Assembly (NCBI GenBank): GCA_905234605.1 | Contig: CAJOIE010000006.1 | Coordinates: 62,001-126,000, forward strand | Direction: 5' to 3' | Origin: an uncultured Bacteroidaceae bacterium | GTDB taxonomy: Bacteria > Bacteroidota > Bacteroidia > Bacteroidales > Bacteroidaceae | DNA length: 64,000 nucleotides | Part shown: one piece after another, positions 33,576 through 42,634 of the stretch | How positions within the stretch are numbered: the first letter of the stretch is position 1 | Layout: each line of letters starts with the position of its first letter | Notes under the pieces: model-generated | What the model saw: only the letters and a program-made list of their open reading frames with translations | Databases searched by the model: none | Told to the model about the DNA's origin: nothing | Program-made: the position numbers and the translations under genes

Positions 33576-34604
33576 TTAATCAGCATCTTGCTGTATTTGT
33601 TTGAGATACTCGGCATGCAGGTGATAGTATTTGCGCATAAACCAGATATATGCCAGACACAGCATTGCCAGGATGCATGCGCAATAAAGCCATGGCCATG
33701 GAACAAAGATGAGTCCTGCCGAGATGACGAGCTGCAGAATGGCATAGAACGCAGCAACGGTAGTGTGCGGTATGTGCAACTCATTAGCCATCAACTGGTA
33801 AGCATGTTTGCGATGGGCAACACCGAGGTGCTCATGCAGCATAATGCGGTGGCAGATGGTCAGAACGACATCTACACCATAGACGGCAAGGAACAGGACA
33901 TAGATGCAGTCGTGGGTTTGCAAAAGCAGATTGCCGAGCACAAACACAATGATAAATGCTATGCTTACACTGCCGACATCGCCCGCAAAGCAACGGGCCT
34001 GCTTGCGGAAGTTGAAGAAACAGAACACCAAGGCTGCCAACAGCGTCACGATGATGAGTGATGGCTCCACGAATGGTTGGATGAGCCCTGTGAGCGCAAG
34101 GCCCTCGGTGTCAAGGTATAGCAGAGGTAGCAACACGGCTATGGCATAGCCGCCTGTGATGCCGTTAATGCCATCCATGAAGTTGAAGGCATTGATGACA
34201 CCGGCCGCAACGATGAGCGCAATGATGCCGACCGTGGCATATATCACAATGTGAGCCGATGTAGCAGCCTGTCCGCTATCCATCCAGCACTCCGACAGGA
34301 GCAGCACAACCGACGTGAAGTGGACAAACAGCCTTAGCAACACCGACTGCGACTGTACGTCGTCAAGGAAGCTGATGACGGATATAGCAGTCAGACCCAG
34401 CAGGAACAGCGGATATGTGAAGCCGAAGCATATAGCCCACAGCCACACGCCGAAGAGGAACACCACTCCCCCACCCCTGAGCACTATGGTCTTGTGCGAC
34501 GACCTCTCGTTAGGCTTGTCGATGATGTCGAAGCGGTCGGCTATACGGAAGTAGATGAGCTCAAGAATAAAGAGAAGAGCCAGTATGATGAGATAGGTTA
34601 CCAT
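33576..34604 (-). CDS. Undecaprenyl-phosphate sugar-1-phosphate transferase (WecA/MraY family)
   Basis: 342 residues, about ten membrane helices. The family's cytoplasmic motifs are present: SSHKTIVLRGGG, FLDDVQSQS (Asp pair), NAFNFMDGINGITGG, CFAGDVGS and the C-terminal HRKHAYQ. It would load the first phosphosugar onto undecaprenyl phosphate and so start the repeat unit. It is the last gene of the leftward run, just after a UDP-sugar epimerase-like gene, the usual closing pair of Bacteroidales capsule loci. Base composition is intermediate between the core-like left part and the locus. Confidence 0.9.
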   Translation of the reverse strand: MVTYLIILALLFILELIYFRIADRFDIIDKPNERSSHKTIVLRGGGVVFLFGVWLWAICFGFTYPLFLLGLTAISVISFLDDVQSQSVLLRLFVHFTSVVLLLSECWMDSGQAATSAHIVIYATVGIIALIVAAGVINAFNFMDGINGITGGYAIAVLLPLLYLDTEGLALTGLIQPFVEPSLIIVTLLAALVFCFFNFRKQARCFAGDVGSVSIAFIIVFVLGNLLLQTHDCIYVLFLAVYGVDVVLTICHRIMLHEHLGVAHRKHAYQLMANELHIPHTTVAAFYAILQLVISAGLIFVPWPWLYCACILAMLCLAYIWFMRKYYHLHAEYLKQIQQDAD

Positions 34605-34622
34605 GATGGAAAAAGATGCCAG

Positions 34623-35552
34623 TTATGTTCTTTGAAATGATTGGATAGTTCTGCGTAGCCCCTCTTCTGCGGATATAGGCATGTGAGCTATACCCAATGC
34701 TTGTTTGATTTTAGCATTAGCGGATATGTAGTTCTCTGTGAGCTTATGCAGGCGCTCACGATTAAGGGGTAAGTGGAGAATATCGCCAAGTAGGGCACAC
34801 ATCTCCATGACCTCCGTATTTATGTGCCAAATATGAGGCTTTTTGCCAACTCCTTCACAAATCAATTCAATTAATCGGTTCGTGGATACTGCCTCATCGT
34901 CGTTGACATGGTACACTCCGCCCTCAATGTTACGGGTCAACAACAATGAGATAACGTAGCAGAGATTGTCAATTGACATAAACGTACGGTGGTTTTCGAA
35001 TGAACCTAATGGCCAGGGCAATCCCTTACTGGCCACTGCATACAGGAGGTTCAGATTACCCTTGTTGCCAGGACCGTGTATCATACATGGACGGAGAATG
35101 TAGGTATGTTTCACCTCATGTGCCTGTATGTATCGCTCTGCTGCAATCTTGCTTTCGCCATAAGGGCCGACGGGAGACGGCGTAACGGTCTCGTCGACAT
35201 ACTCACCTGCCACATGGTCGGCGGCTGCCTTCACGGAGCTGAAGAATATGAACTTTTGGGCTGAAGATGCAGTGAAATAGTCGTACACACGCTGAGTCAA
35301 ACCAGTATTGACTTTGAAGTAGACATCAGCATCGGCTTGATGCTTAGTGTCGTGTGCCTTACCGGCAAGATGGATGATGGCGTCAACTTCTGGCAGCTGT
35401 CTCTGCTCAAGGTCTTCCCATGAATAAGTCCTTGCAATACCTGCCTTCTCCGGCGCAACGATGTCCAAGCCATATATAGTGTGCCCATCTGCCAGAGCCT
35501 TAACAAGATTGGAGCCTACGAAGCCGTGAACCCCTGTAATAAGGATTTTCAT
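34623..35552 (-). CDS. NAD-dependent sugar epimerase/dehydratase (extended SDR)
   Basis: 309 residues. The N-terminal NAD loop GVHGFVGSN (GxxGxxG), the diagnostic HLAGKAHD, the serine of FFSSVKAAAD and the catalytic YGESK (YxxxK) are all present. Such enzymes beside WecA-like transferases usually epimerise UDP-GlcNAc-type sugars to give the initiating sugar. It lies 18 nt upstream of the transferase. The exact substrate is not readable. Confidence 0.85.
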   Translation of the reverse strand: MKILITGVHGFVGSNLVKALADGHTIYGLDIVAPEKAGIARTYSWEDLEQRQLPEVDAIIHLAGKAHDTKHQADADVYFKVNTGLTQRVYDYFTASSAQKFIFFSSVKAAADHVAGEYVDETVTPSPVGPYGESKIAAERYIQAHEVKHTYILRPCMIHGPGNKGNLNLLYAVASKGLPWPLGSFENHRTFMSIDNLCYVISLLLTRNIEGGVYHVNDDEAVSTNRLIELICEGVGKKPHIWHINTEVMEMCALLGDILHLPLNRERLHKLTENYISANAKIKQALGIAHMPISAEEGLRRTIQSFQRT

Positions 35553-35665
35553 GTCTGTTGCTTAATGTTGAACTTAATGTTACATAGTATGATGAAAGAT
35601 GACAGCTAATGACTGTCCCGGCGAGTCTGCATAGCACATGGCTTTGCTGGCAGCTATGCTGCTAT

Positions 35666-36919
35666 TTAACCGATGACATTGCGAATCAATTCGATGTACT
35701 CGTCCGTAACTTTCTCCTTCGAATAATTCGCCTGTATATCTGAAAGCCCACATTTACCCATCGCCATCAACTCCTGTTTCGTTATTGTTTTTAGCCATTC
35801 AACCGCCTCTGAGACCTTCTTGTCAAAGTCTTGTTCCGTTACTAACTTTGCACAATTCTTCTTCTTTAAGAAGTTAATGATAGGTGTCCCCTCACTACTC
35901 ATTACGAGCAACGGTCGCTCACAAGCCATGATAGTATAAACTTTAGATGGGAACCCATCACCATCCATCTCTGGGGCCATGAAGATAAACGATGCATCAG
36001 AATACGAAAGGATTGCAGGCATCAACTCACGAGGCTGATAGGGCAACAGATGCAGTTTGTCAAGCCCTCGTTTATGTATCTCCTCCTCAACATATCCTCT
36101 CTTTACACCTTCACCTATCACGATATATTCCACATTCAAGTCACGCGTCTTATCTGCCAACTCAATCAGCGGTTCCCAGGATTGCGCATGCCCAATATTA
36201 CCCGCGTAAATCAGTTTAATAGTATTCGGGTCAGTCGATAAATTCAGGTCTGCCCATCGGCCTCTCAAATCCTCTAATTCTTGATATGAAACCTCGTGAT
36301 ATAGCTCCGTATCTACAAAGTTGGGAATAATATGCAATTTACTCTTATCCTCAAACCTTGGCTCAATGGTATCATAGAACACCTGGTCTATCGTCGTCAC
36401 CGCATCGCTCCCATTATACACCTTATGCTCCATCCACCTCAGGAACTTCAGCACAAAGCCTCCTTTCAGTTTCAGAATATCTGGATATATCTCCTGTACA
36501 TTATATATGACCTTACAGCCTTTCAATTTAGCCAGCCCAAGGTTCATCCAACCAACAGTCAAAGGAGGTGAAGGTGACAGAATCAAATCAACATGTTTTA
36601 TAGTCAGCCCTATGAAAAACGACACGATATGCCAATAGACAAATCCGAGCAACCGCAGCACTGTACTCTTGAACTTCTTCTGAGGCACGTGTAGCACGGT
36701 CATTCCGTTAAACTTACTCACCTTGCAGAATCCCCACACCTTCCATCGCATGGGTTGCTTCTCCACCTGCTCCGGTACGATGTTGAAGTGCGGTGTCGTT
36801 GTCAACACCACCACCTCGTAGCCCCGCTGTTGCAGCCGCAACGCAATATCATTATATAGATAAGCTGTTGAAACGCCGTCGGGGCTGAATATTAAAGTAT
36901 GTATTAAAACTCGTTTCAT
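35666..36919 (-). CDS. Glycosyltransferase family 4 (WbuB-like)
   Basis: 417 residues with GT-B architecture: an N-terminal acceptor domain starting LIHTLIFSPDGVSTAYLYND, a hydrophobic membrane-association stretch near residue 90 and the C-terminal donor domain with KLIYAGNIGHAQSW and a Glu-rich site (MAPEMDGDGFPSKVYTIMA). It resembles WbuB-type transferases that add the second sugar of O-units. Its ATG overlaps the putAbiC-like stop by one base (TAATG), so the defence-like gene is translationally coupled to it. Confidence 0.87.
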   Translation of the reverse strand: MKRVLIHTLIFSPDGVSTAYLYNDIALRLQQRGYEVVVLTTTPHFNIVPEQVEKQPMRWKVWGFCKVSKFNGMTVLHVPQKKFKSTVLRLLGFVYWHIVSFFIGLTIKHVDLILSPSPPLTVGWMNLGLAKLKGCKVIYNVQEIYPDILKLKGGFVLKFLRWMEHKVYNGSDAVTTIDQVFYDTIEPRFEDKSKLHIIPNFVDTELYHEVSYQELEDLRGRWADLNLSTDPNTIKLIYAGNIGHAQSWEPLIELADKTRDLNVEYIVIGEGVKRGYVEEEIHKRGLDKLHLLPYQPRELMPAILSYSDASFIFMAPEMDGDGFPSKVYTIMACERPLLVMSSEGTPIINFLKKKNCAKLVTEQDFDKKVSEAVEWLKTITKQELMAMGKCGLSDIQANYSKEKVTDEYIELIRNVIG

Positions 36920-38352
36920 TATTTCCTTTTCTTCTTATTCCTTTTTTGCTCCAGATTTTTAGACTTAGATTTGTCCTTATCCTTCAGTCCTTGTTTCTTT
37001 GATGTGCCAACTTTCACTGGCTTAACCGGCTTTTCCGGATTCGCAGTCTCCTTCTCTGGTTCAACAGGCTTCACCACTCTCGCCACCGTTTCAACAAGTT
37101 CTATTGGTTCTGCAGGCTTGACGACCTCTTCTATCTTCACACTTTTCTTCTTTTCAAGCCACTTCTTTATCTTCATACAAAACTCTTTGTCCTTCTTATT
37201 CTCCTTCTGCGCTAGAACTTTGAACTCCTTTCTCTTCTCCGCATCCCAGAATGCCTTCACACTGTAGGTTGTCTCTGCTTCATAGCCCACAGGATCTTCA
37301 TACAAACAGTCATCTTGAATAGTTTGATAGTATTCCTGTTGATTTTTCCCCAACTCCCATGCCCTCAGGTTATTGAACATGGCATACTTCTCTATCAGCA
37401 ACTTGATGGTATGGGGATTTTCACCCAACAAACCATTGTAGAACAGCATCAGCAACTCAAAATTCGACAACTGTGCTCTCAGCAGATGCGCATAGTACTC
37501 CCTTTCCTTTTCCGGTTCGTCGAGCTTATCCAACAGCCCACTCTTGTCTATATGTTTCAGTATCCTGTACAGATAGCGGAAATAATGGTCCAATGTACCG
37601 TCGAAACACATCGCCTGTGCTTCTGCAGACTGTCGCAAGTCCTTCTCCTTACTCACATATTGCAGCAAGTTATAATTCTCTCTGTCCGCATAGATATATT
37701 TGAACACCTCTCTGCCTTCTACGACAATAGGCTCTGGCAATTTATCTTCATCCTCTGTCCCCGATTGAAAATTCCCATAGAGTTTTTTTACAATGTCATT
37801 TATCATCTTCTTGTCCTCCACTGGCTTCCTATCCGTAAACTTCAGGTGTGACACGATATTCTCCAGCATCCCCACCATCGCAAAGAACTCCTGCTCAAAC
37901 AACACTCTCGCCCCGTTCTGCTTGTCGTGGCCGTCCTTCCTCGACTGGAGATAGATGGTCAGCAGCACAGCCATAAAAGCCAAGAACGAGAAGAATGCGT
38001 TCAGCAGTCCGGCACTGTCACCAAACACACCCACATCCTCCAGTTTCGGTTTCCCGTCCGAGTCCTTTGTCTGCGGCATCAACTGTATCGACTGCCTGTG
38101 AACCACAGTATCAACCCTTCCTTTCACCTTCACCGACTGCCGCATTAAGGTATCGGTTATCACCCCTTGGTATATCACCACATCATCATCCGTAGAGTAG
38201 TCCTTCGCCACCTCTTGATACACCTCCAGCGTCTTGCCCACGAATACCCACTTGGCGAAAGGCACAAACCAAAGCCGGAAGGCAACCACCAACGACACGA
38301 AGAACAGCGGCCATTTGGAGTATCTCCAGGATTGCTTTGCTAACCTTTTCAT
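36919..38352 (-). CDS. putAbiC-like membrane protein (putative phage abortive infection)
   Basis: 477 residues. Two membrane helices (about 14-38 and 116-135) enclose a periplasmic loop. Behind them the putAbiC pattern is clear: GVFGDSAGLLNAFFSFLAF, FEQEFFAMVGMLENIV, LDHYFRYLYRILKHID, LLRAQLSNFELLMLFYNGL and LIEKYAMFNNLR. The last 85 residues are a low-complexity Lys/Pro/Glu tail not usual for the family. The family is named from a phage-abortive gene; its mechanism is unknown. It is coupled to the FRG gene upstream (ATGA overlap) and to the GT4 downstream (TAATG). Confidence 0.8.
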   Translation of the reverse strand: MKRLAKQSWRYSKWPLFFVSLVVAFRLWFVPFAKWVFVGKTLEVYQEVAKDYSTDDDVVIYQGVITDTLMRQSVKVKGRVDTVVHRQSIQLMPQTKDSDGKPKLEDVGVFGDSAGLLNAFFSFLAFMAVLLTIYLQSRKDGHDKQNGARVLFEQEFFAMVGMLENIVSHLKFTDRKPVEDKKMINDIVKKLYGNFQSGTEDEDKLPEPIVVEGREVFKYIYADRENYNLLQYVSKEKDLRQSAEAQAMCFDGTLDHYFRYLYRILKHIDKSGLLDKLDEPEKEREYYAHLLRAQLSNFELLMLFYNGLLGENPHTIKLLIEKYAMFNNLRAWELGKNQQEYYQTIQDDCLYEDPVGYEAETTYSVKAFWDAEKRKEFKVLAQKENKKDKEFCMKIKKWLEKKKSVKIEEVVKPAEPIELVETVARVVKPVEPEKETANPEKPVKPVKVGTSKKQGLKDKDKSKSKNLEQKRNKKKRK

Positions 38353-39455
38353 CTTATGAAGAAATTATGGCCCACTGGCGTATTGGGGAAATCTCTGAGG
38401 TCATCCAGTAAGCGGTCGAATCCCGGATGCACAGCCACCACGCGCCTGAACATATCATTCCACTGCTCTAAAGCCGTAGGATAGAACTCCTGATTCAGTT
38501 CCTCTTCCGTAAACCGATGTCCTGCATCTTTCTCAATCTTAATACCTGCTGCTTCCAGTTTTCTCCTGTTAACATTTGGGTCCTGATGAGGATTGTTCCT
38601 GCAATTCAGGATGAAGGCATCTTCTGACACACGTCTTGTAGCGAGTATATCATTCGCCTTACGGGCAATCAGTTCATCGGGGGTAAGCACGTCTCCACCT
38701 TGCAACTTACTACTGACATCTGCTATCTCAGACGGATTCTGCCTGAATTGAAATCCCCTCACAAGGCGATGGCTATTAAAATTCTCATCATCCGCCATAT
38801 TTAGGGCAAACATCCTTTGTGCCCCTGGTCTTCTGAATGCCTGCATACCAATCACCGAAAGACCTGGCATCATCGGGAATGGCAAAGCCAACTCCATCAG
38901 ATAGAGTACTCCTATATTCACCTCCCCTCTCTCATTCCTTTCTGGGATGGCAGTCCATTCTCCTGTTTGCCCGTCTCTGCGGTGTGTTGCAAAAAAAACA
39001 GCCACATCAAGAGATGAAGTCAGAGGGAGCATCGGTGAAGGAAATCCGTATGCTGTTGCCACCCCAAAGGGGTTCACAATCCTGACAGTCTTTCTGCGGG
39101 TGGATATTCCTTGACAGAGCAACTTGTAGAGAGGATGCGACAGCATTGTCAACTCAAATTCCTCTCGCAGCACGTTATTCACAATCAGGTTGTCCTTGTC
39201 AAGGCTGCTCCATGTAGTTCTCAGTTCCTCGTGATACTCACTATCCCCATAGTATAGGCAAGGCTGTCTGGTGATGTTCGGTTTCAACGTGAACAGACCA
39301 CTTGCCGTCCTGTTCAGCAGAAAAACATCTCCATCTACTGGTTCGTCGTAGGGCATACGATGTCGCACGGGCATTTGGCTCGTCAAGTTTCTCACCATCC
39401 CCAGCAACTCTTTGATGGTGGGTAACTGCTCTCTATTTGAATTTGTATATACCAA
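38349..39455 (-). CDS. FRG-domain protein, predicted defence effector
   Basis: About 369 residues. The FRG signature is at about 132-156 (ATAYGFPSPMLPLTSSLDVAVFFA), with an upstream basic segment and a later AFRRPGAQRMFALNM. FRG domains occur in many predicted anti-phage and toxin proteins and may be ADP-ribosyltransferase-like. No signal peptide. There is no ATG at the N-terminus; TTG at 39455 is the most plausible start, as a TGA lies 33 nt above it. It overlaps the putAbiC-like start by 4 nt, so the pair is a two-gene module. Confidence 0.75.
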   Translation of the reverse strand: MVYTNSNREQLPTIKELLGMVRNLTSQMPVRHRMPYDEPVDGDVFLLNRTASGLFTLKPNITRQPCLYYGDSEYHEELRTTWSSLDKDNLIVNNVLREEFELTMLSHPLYKLLCQGISTRRKTVRIVNPFGVATAYGFPSPMLPLTSSLDVAVFFATHRRDGQTGEWTAIPERNERGEVNIGVLYLMELALPFPMMPGLSVIGMQAFRRPGAQRMFALNMADDENFNSHRLVRGFQFRQNPSEIADVSSKLQGGDVLTPDELIARKANDILATRRVSEDAFILNCRNNPHQDPNVNRRKLEAAGIKIEKDAGHRFTEEELNQEFYPTALEQWNDMFRRVVAVHPGFDRLLDDLRDFPNTPVGHNFFIR

Positions 39456-39469
39456 AGCTTCGATTCCTT

Positions 39470-39652
39470 CTATAAGTGCAAGAACGGCTCATCATACTTG
39501 ATGAGACCTTCTGCAATCATCTTGTTGATTACCTCCATACACTGTACTTCGTTAGTACAGTCCTTTGCGATAAATGCTAATTTTGTGTTGCCTTTTCTTG
39601 TTGCAATATCATCCAATACAAATTGGCGTATCTCCTCCTCTGTGTCGTAATG
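39470..39652 (-). pseudogene. Small open frame upstream of the FRG gene, possibly broken
   Basis: A frame of about 60 codons ending in TAG at 39470-39472 encodes EEEIRQFVLDDIATRKGN and CMEVINKMIAEGLIKYDEPF, which looks like a real small helical protein. It has no ATG. A short MMDN reading upstream (ATG at about 39666) is separated from it by an in-frame TAA. It could be a TTG-started regulator or antitoxin of the FRG pair, or a gene disabled by one nonsense codon. From 39667 to 39729 I see nothing. Confidence 0.4.
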
Positions 39653-39729
39653 TCCTTAATTGTCCATCATATTATTATCTTGTTATCAGTTCTTCATACA
39701 CCTCCACATACTTCTCTCACACCTTCACC

Positions 39730-40620
39730 TTAGAACGTAATATTGAACTGCTCCTTCAGATAGCGTTGTATCTTTGCTTTGTCATTATGACATTTCTTCT
39801 TTATTTGATACACCTGAATATCCACCAACGTGCGATACCACCATCCTTGCATGAAGCACCACAGGAAACCCTCCTTGCCATCAAGGAAACCTTTTTTGTA
39901 GAAGTAGCGATACAGGAAATAGGCGAAGGAGCGCCAAAACAACTTCTTATGGGCATATTTGTTTTTCAGAGCCCTCTTTCCTCCAGCTTGTCCTTCAACA
40001 TGACCATTGCCGGACACTTCGGAAAAGTCATACTCAATGTTCAACAAATCCGCAGCTTCACGCTTCGCATAACCGATGTGCTTCTGTGCCCACCAAGTGA
40101 TGTTGTTCAAGTTATGATCCACAAAGGCACCGTTATATGTCTTGCTCAAGCCTTTAGAAAGGACAATGTGCTCATCCATCAAACGCACCTCACTACGCCC
40201 AATACCATAGCGGAACAAACGCATAAGGATAACCGATGGCGAAGCGTGTTTCATCCACTTATTCAAGAATTTCACCTTCAAATGGAACTCAATGCCTGTA
40301 ACCTCTTCCGGCTCATTGGGAAGCTTTTCTTTAATCTCCTCAATGAGGTCATCCTCCAGGTACTCGTCCGCATCGAAGCGCAATACCCATTTTGTCTTAA
40401 TTGGGGCATTGTCGAGTCCCCAGTTAAACTGTGTGGCATAGTTCGTCCACTTGTTCTGTAGGACGACAGCGCCCATCTCTCTGGCTATCTCACAGGTTCT
40501 GTCCGTGGAGAAAGAGTCTATCACAAAAACATCCTGCGTTACCCTAAACGCATTCTCCAGGCAACGACGGATATGGATCTCCTCATTATAGGTAAGGACT
40601 ATTGCTGAAATACCATTCAT
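39730..40620 (-). CDS. Glycosyltransferase family 2 (LgtF/KDO-type)
   Basis: 296 residues. GT2 core: ISAIVLTYNEEIHIRRCLEN, VFVIDSFSTDRT and the DxD motif in WVLRFDADEYLED. The C-terminal part with WWAQKHIGYAKREA and WRSFAYFLYRYFYKKGFLDGKEGF is the amphipathic membrane-associated region seen in LgtF/beta-1,4-glucosyltransferase relatives. It is placed between the phase-variable acyltransferase and the FRG module. Confidence 0.88.
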   Translation of the reverse strand: MNGISAIVLTYNEEIHIRRCLENAFRVTQDVFVIDSFSTDRTCEIAREMGAVVLQNKWTNYATQFNWGLDNAPIKTKWVLRFDADEYLEDDLIEEIKEKLPNEPEEVTGIEFHLKVKFLNKWMKHASPSVILMRLFRYGIGRSEVRLMDEHIVLSKGLSKTYNGAFVDHNLNNITWWAQKHIGYAKREAADLLNIEYDFSEVSGNGHVEGQAGGKRALKNKYAHKKLFWRSFAYFLYRYFYKKGFLDGKEGFLWCFMQGWWYRTLVDIQVYQIKKKCHNDKAKIQRYLKEQFNITF

Positions 40621-40622
40621 AT

Positions 40623-41617
40623 TTATTGCGTATTACTAAAATTTACAGTTATCCGCTGCGTTACCTTATGCATGCCAACAGCCAAAGCATAAGTGAGTGC
40701 CAGCCAGGGAATTATTGTAAAGCCCCTATCATATAGTCCCATCATTCTTAACACACAAGAAGTGAGGGGTAACAACGGCAGATGCACTAAATACACTTCG
40801 TAGCTGATATCTGCAAGATGTGAAATAAATCTGTTGCTTTGCGGTGACATGATGAAGGTCAACAGACATACAAAAAGACAGAAACCTGCACTAAAGCTTG
40901 AAAATGTAGCAATCGCCTTATGCGTATTATGCCATCCCAAAGCATACATCCACCACGACAGCACTAAGGCTAACATCGTCACGAAGAGCAGGCTTTTGGG
41001 CCACCGATGGCATAGCTCCATCAACTCATCACTTTTGAAGAACAACAGACTTGCCAGGAACACTGTAATTACAGGGGCGACAGAAGAAAAGGTCGCAAAA
41101 TGACTTTCGCCCAAAACATATGCTGCATGCAGTGCCACATAGCCAAACAACCAGTAGGTCAAACAAAGTTTATCCAATCTTAGCCGAGAAAACGCCACAA
41201 AGACGAAATATAAAAACATCATCAGCGTGATATACCATAGATGTCCGCCCGTTCCGAAAGGCTTTGCCCACCCTAACCCCACGATGTTATACACGATAGT
41301 TTTTGCGTCAAATGAGTGACAAATTAAATACTCGACGACGATTACTACAGGTAGTGTTAGCCAAAGCGGGATATAAATACGAAGACATCTCTTCTTCAAA
41401 AAACTAATAACGCCGAAACCCTCATACCCGCTTTTGGCCCATTTCATCCCAAACAGATAGGCAGACAGAGCGAAGAATACCATCAGAAATACCCCCCCCA
41501 TTGAAGCCCGGTGTTCACAAGAATCGGGACCCCTGAGGTTTGAAAATAGTGGTCTGCAACGATACCCGTCATTGCGACGACACGGATTATGTTTAATGTA
41601 GTACTTGAAGCATTCAT
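40623..41617 (-). pseudogene. Acyltransferase 3 family membrane protein, phase-OFF (G8)
   Basis: The full reading frame is split at a G8 tract (coding strand, 41492-41499). From the ATG at 41617, which overlaps the GT4 stop in ATGA, the first half reads ...LNIIRVVAMTGIVADHYFQ..., reaches the tract and stops at TGA shortly after. The second half continues VFLMVFFALSAYLFGMKWAK and then about ten membrane helices. With nine Gs the two join. The N-terminal part carries the family's R and H (VADHYF). Encodes a membrane O-acetyl- or acyltransferase modifying the glycan. The ATG made by the tract itself (41501) might allow a shortened product. Confidence 0.85.
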
Positions 41618-42612
41618 TCTTTACAGATTTCGTCTATCATGTCATCAACTTTGTCGCAAACAGTCAAAACGGTTTGCCGCCTTATTTCTTTCTCATATCG
41701 CATAACGGCATCGACTATGGTATTAGGCAATGCCGGGTCAAAAACTTCTGAAGGTTGACATATTGCATGAACATAAGGACGGTCGGAGGCAATAACATCA
41801 CATCCGGACTCCATGGCTTCTATCAGCCCCAAGCCGAAACTCTCATTATAAGAAGGATAGATAGTCGCCTTGCACTGCATATACAACTTTGCAAGTTCAT
41901 CTGTAGATACAAAACCATGATTGATGATATGTACTCCCTGCGCTACAGATTCCTGCCACTTCCTCAGGAATGCATCACCGAGACTTACCGTCAGATGCAG
42001 AGTCAAATCGATGCCATGTTCATGTAAAATCTTCCATGCCTCCAGCAGTTCGTCATGCCCTTTGGAACCAGAATACTCACCCACAAAGATATAATCTGTT
42101 CGTTGACCTTCTACCTCCGGGAACTTGGGAAGCTTGTAAAAAGGATAGAGCCTCACCTTATCGGATGGCACGCCAAGATGGCAAATCAGCTCTGTGGCAG
42201 TATTGGATGTTTGCACGAACCATTCATCCGTGTTCTTACGATAGTGCTTTATAAATGCTCTTTTCAACCAAAACTTCACCAGTTGTTTCTTGTCCCGGCA
42301 ATCAGCCAAAGTCAGCATATTGATGTTATGGAAGTACGTATAAACAGGTACTTTCAATCTGTAGGTCGGAGGCACGTTCCCGAAACAGAACACTGCACTA
42401 AATTCACCCTCATGGCATTTGTAAAATAGTTTTCTGCCTTTCTCGCTGGCATCTTGATATTCCACGTTCGACAGCTGGTCGAACATCCCTTTACACCTGG
42501 CATCCGCCAACAGGTAAAACTGATTGTTACGTACTTCAAATGTTTCCACCAAGTACTTTAACAGTTCTAGTGCTCCTCCATAGTTTACGTATATAGCATC
42601 AACTAGTATCAT
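41614..42612 (-). CDS. Glycosyltransferase family 4
   Basis: 332 residues. GT-B fold: start MILVDAIYVNYGGALELLKYL, donor domain with YIFVGEYSGSKGHDELLEAW and the E-x7-E motif in NESFGLGLIEAMESG. It belongs to the type that acts on lipid-linked intermediates at the inner membrane. It ends by overlapping the acyltransferase start and begins 22 nt behind the preceding GT4. Sugar specificity unknown. Confidence 0.87.
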   Translation of the reverse strand: MILVDAIYVNYGGALELLKYLVETFEVRNNQFYLLADARCKGMFDQLSNVEYQDASEKGRKLFYKCHEGEFSAVFCFGNVPPTYRLKVPVYTYFHNINMLTLADCRDKKQLVKFWLKRAFIKHYRKNTDEWFVQTSNTATELICHLGVPSDKVRLYPFYKLPKFPEVEGQRTDYIFVGEYSGSKGHDELLEAWKILHEHGIDLTLHLTVSLGDAFLRKWQESVAQGVHIINHGFVSTDELAKLYMQCKATIYPSYNESFGLGLIEAMESGCDVIASDRPYVHAICQPSEVFDPALPNTIVDAVMRYEKEIRRQTVLTVCDKVDDMIDEICKE

Positions 42613-42634
42613 ACTCTGCTCAATCAGTTAGGCA

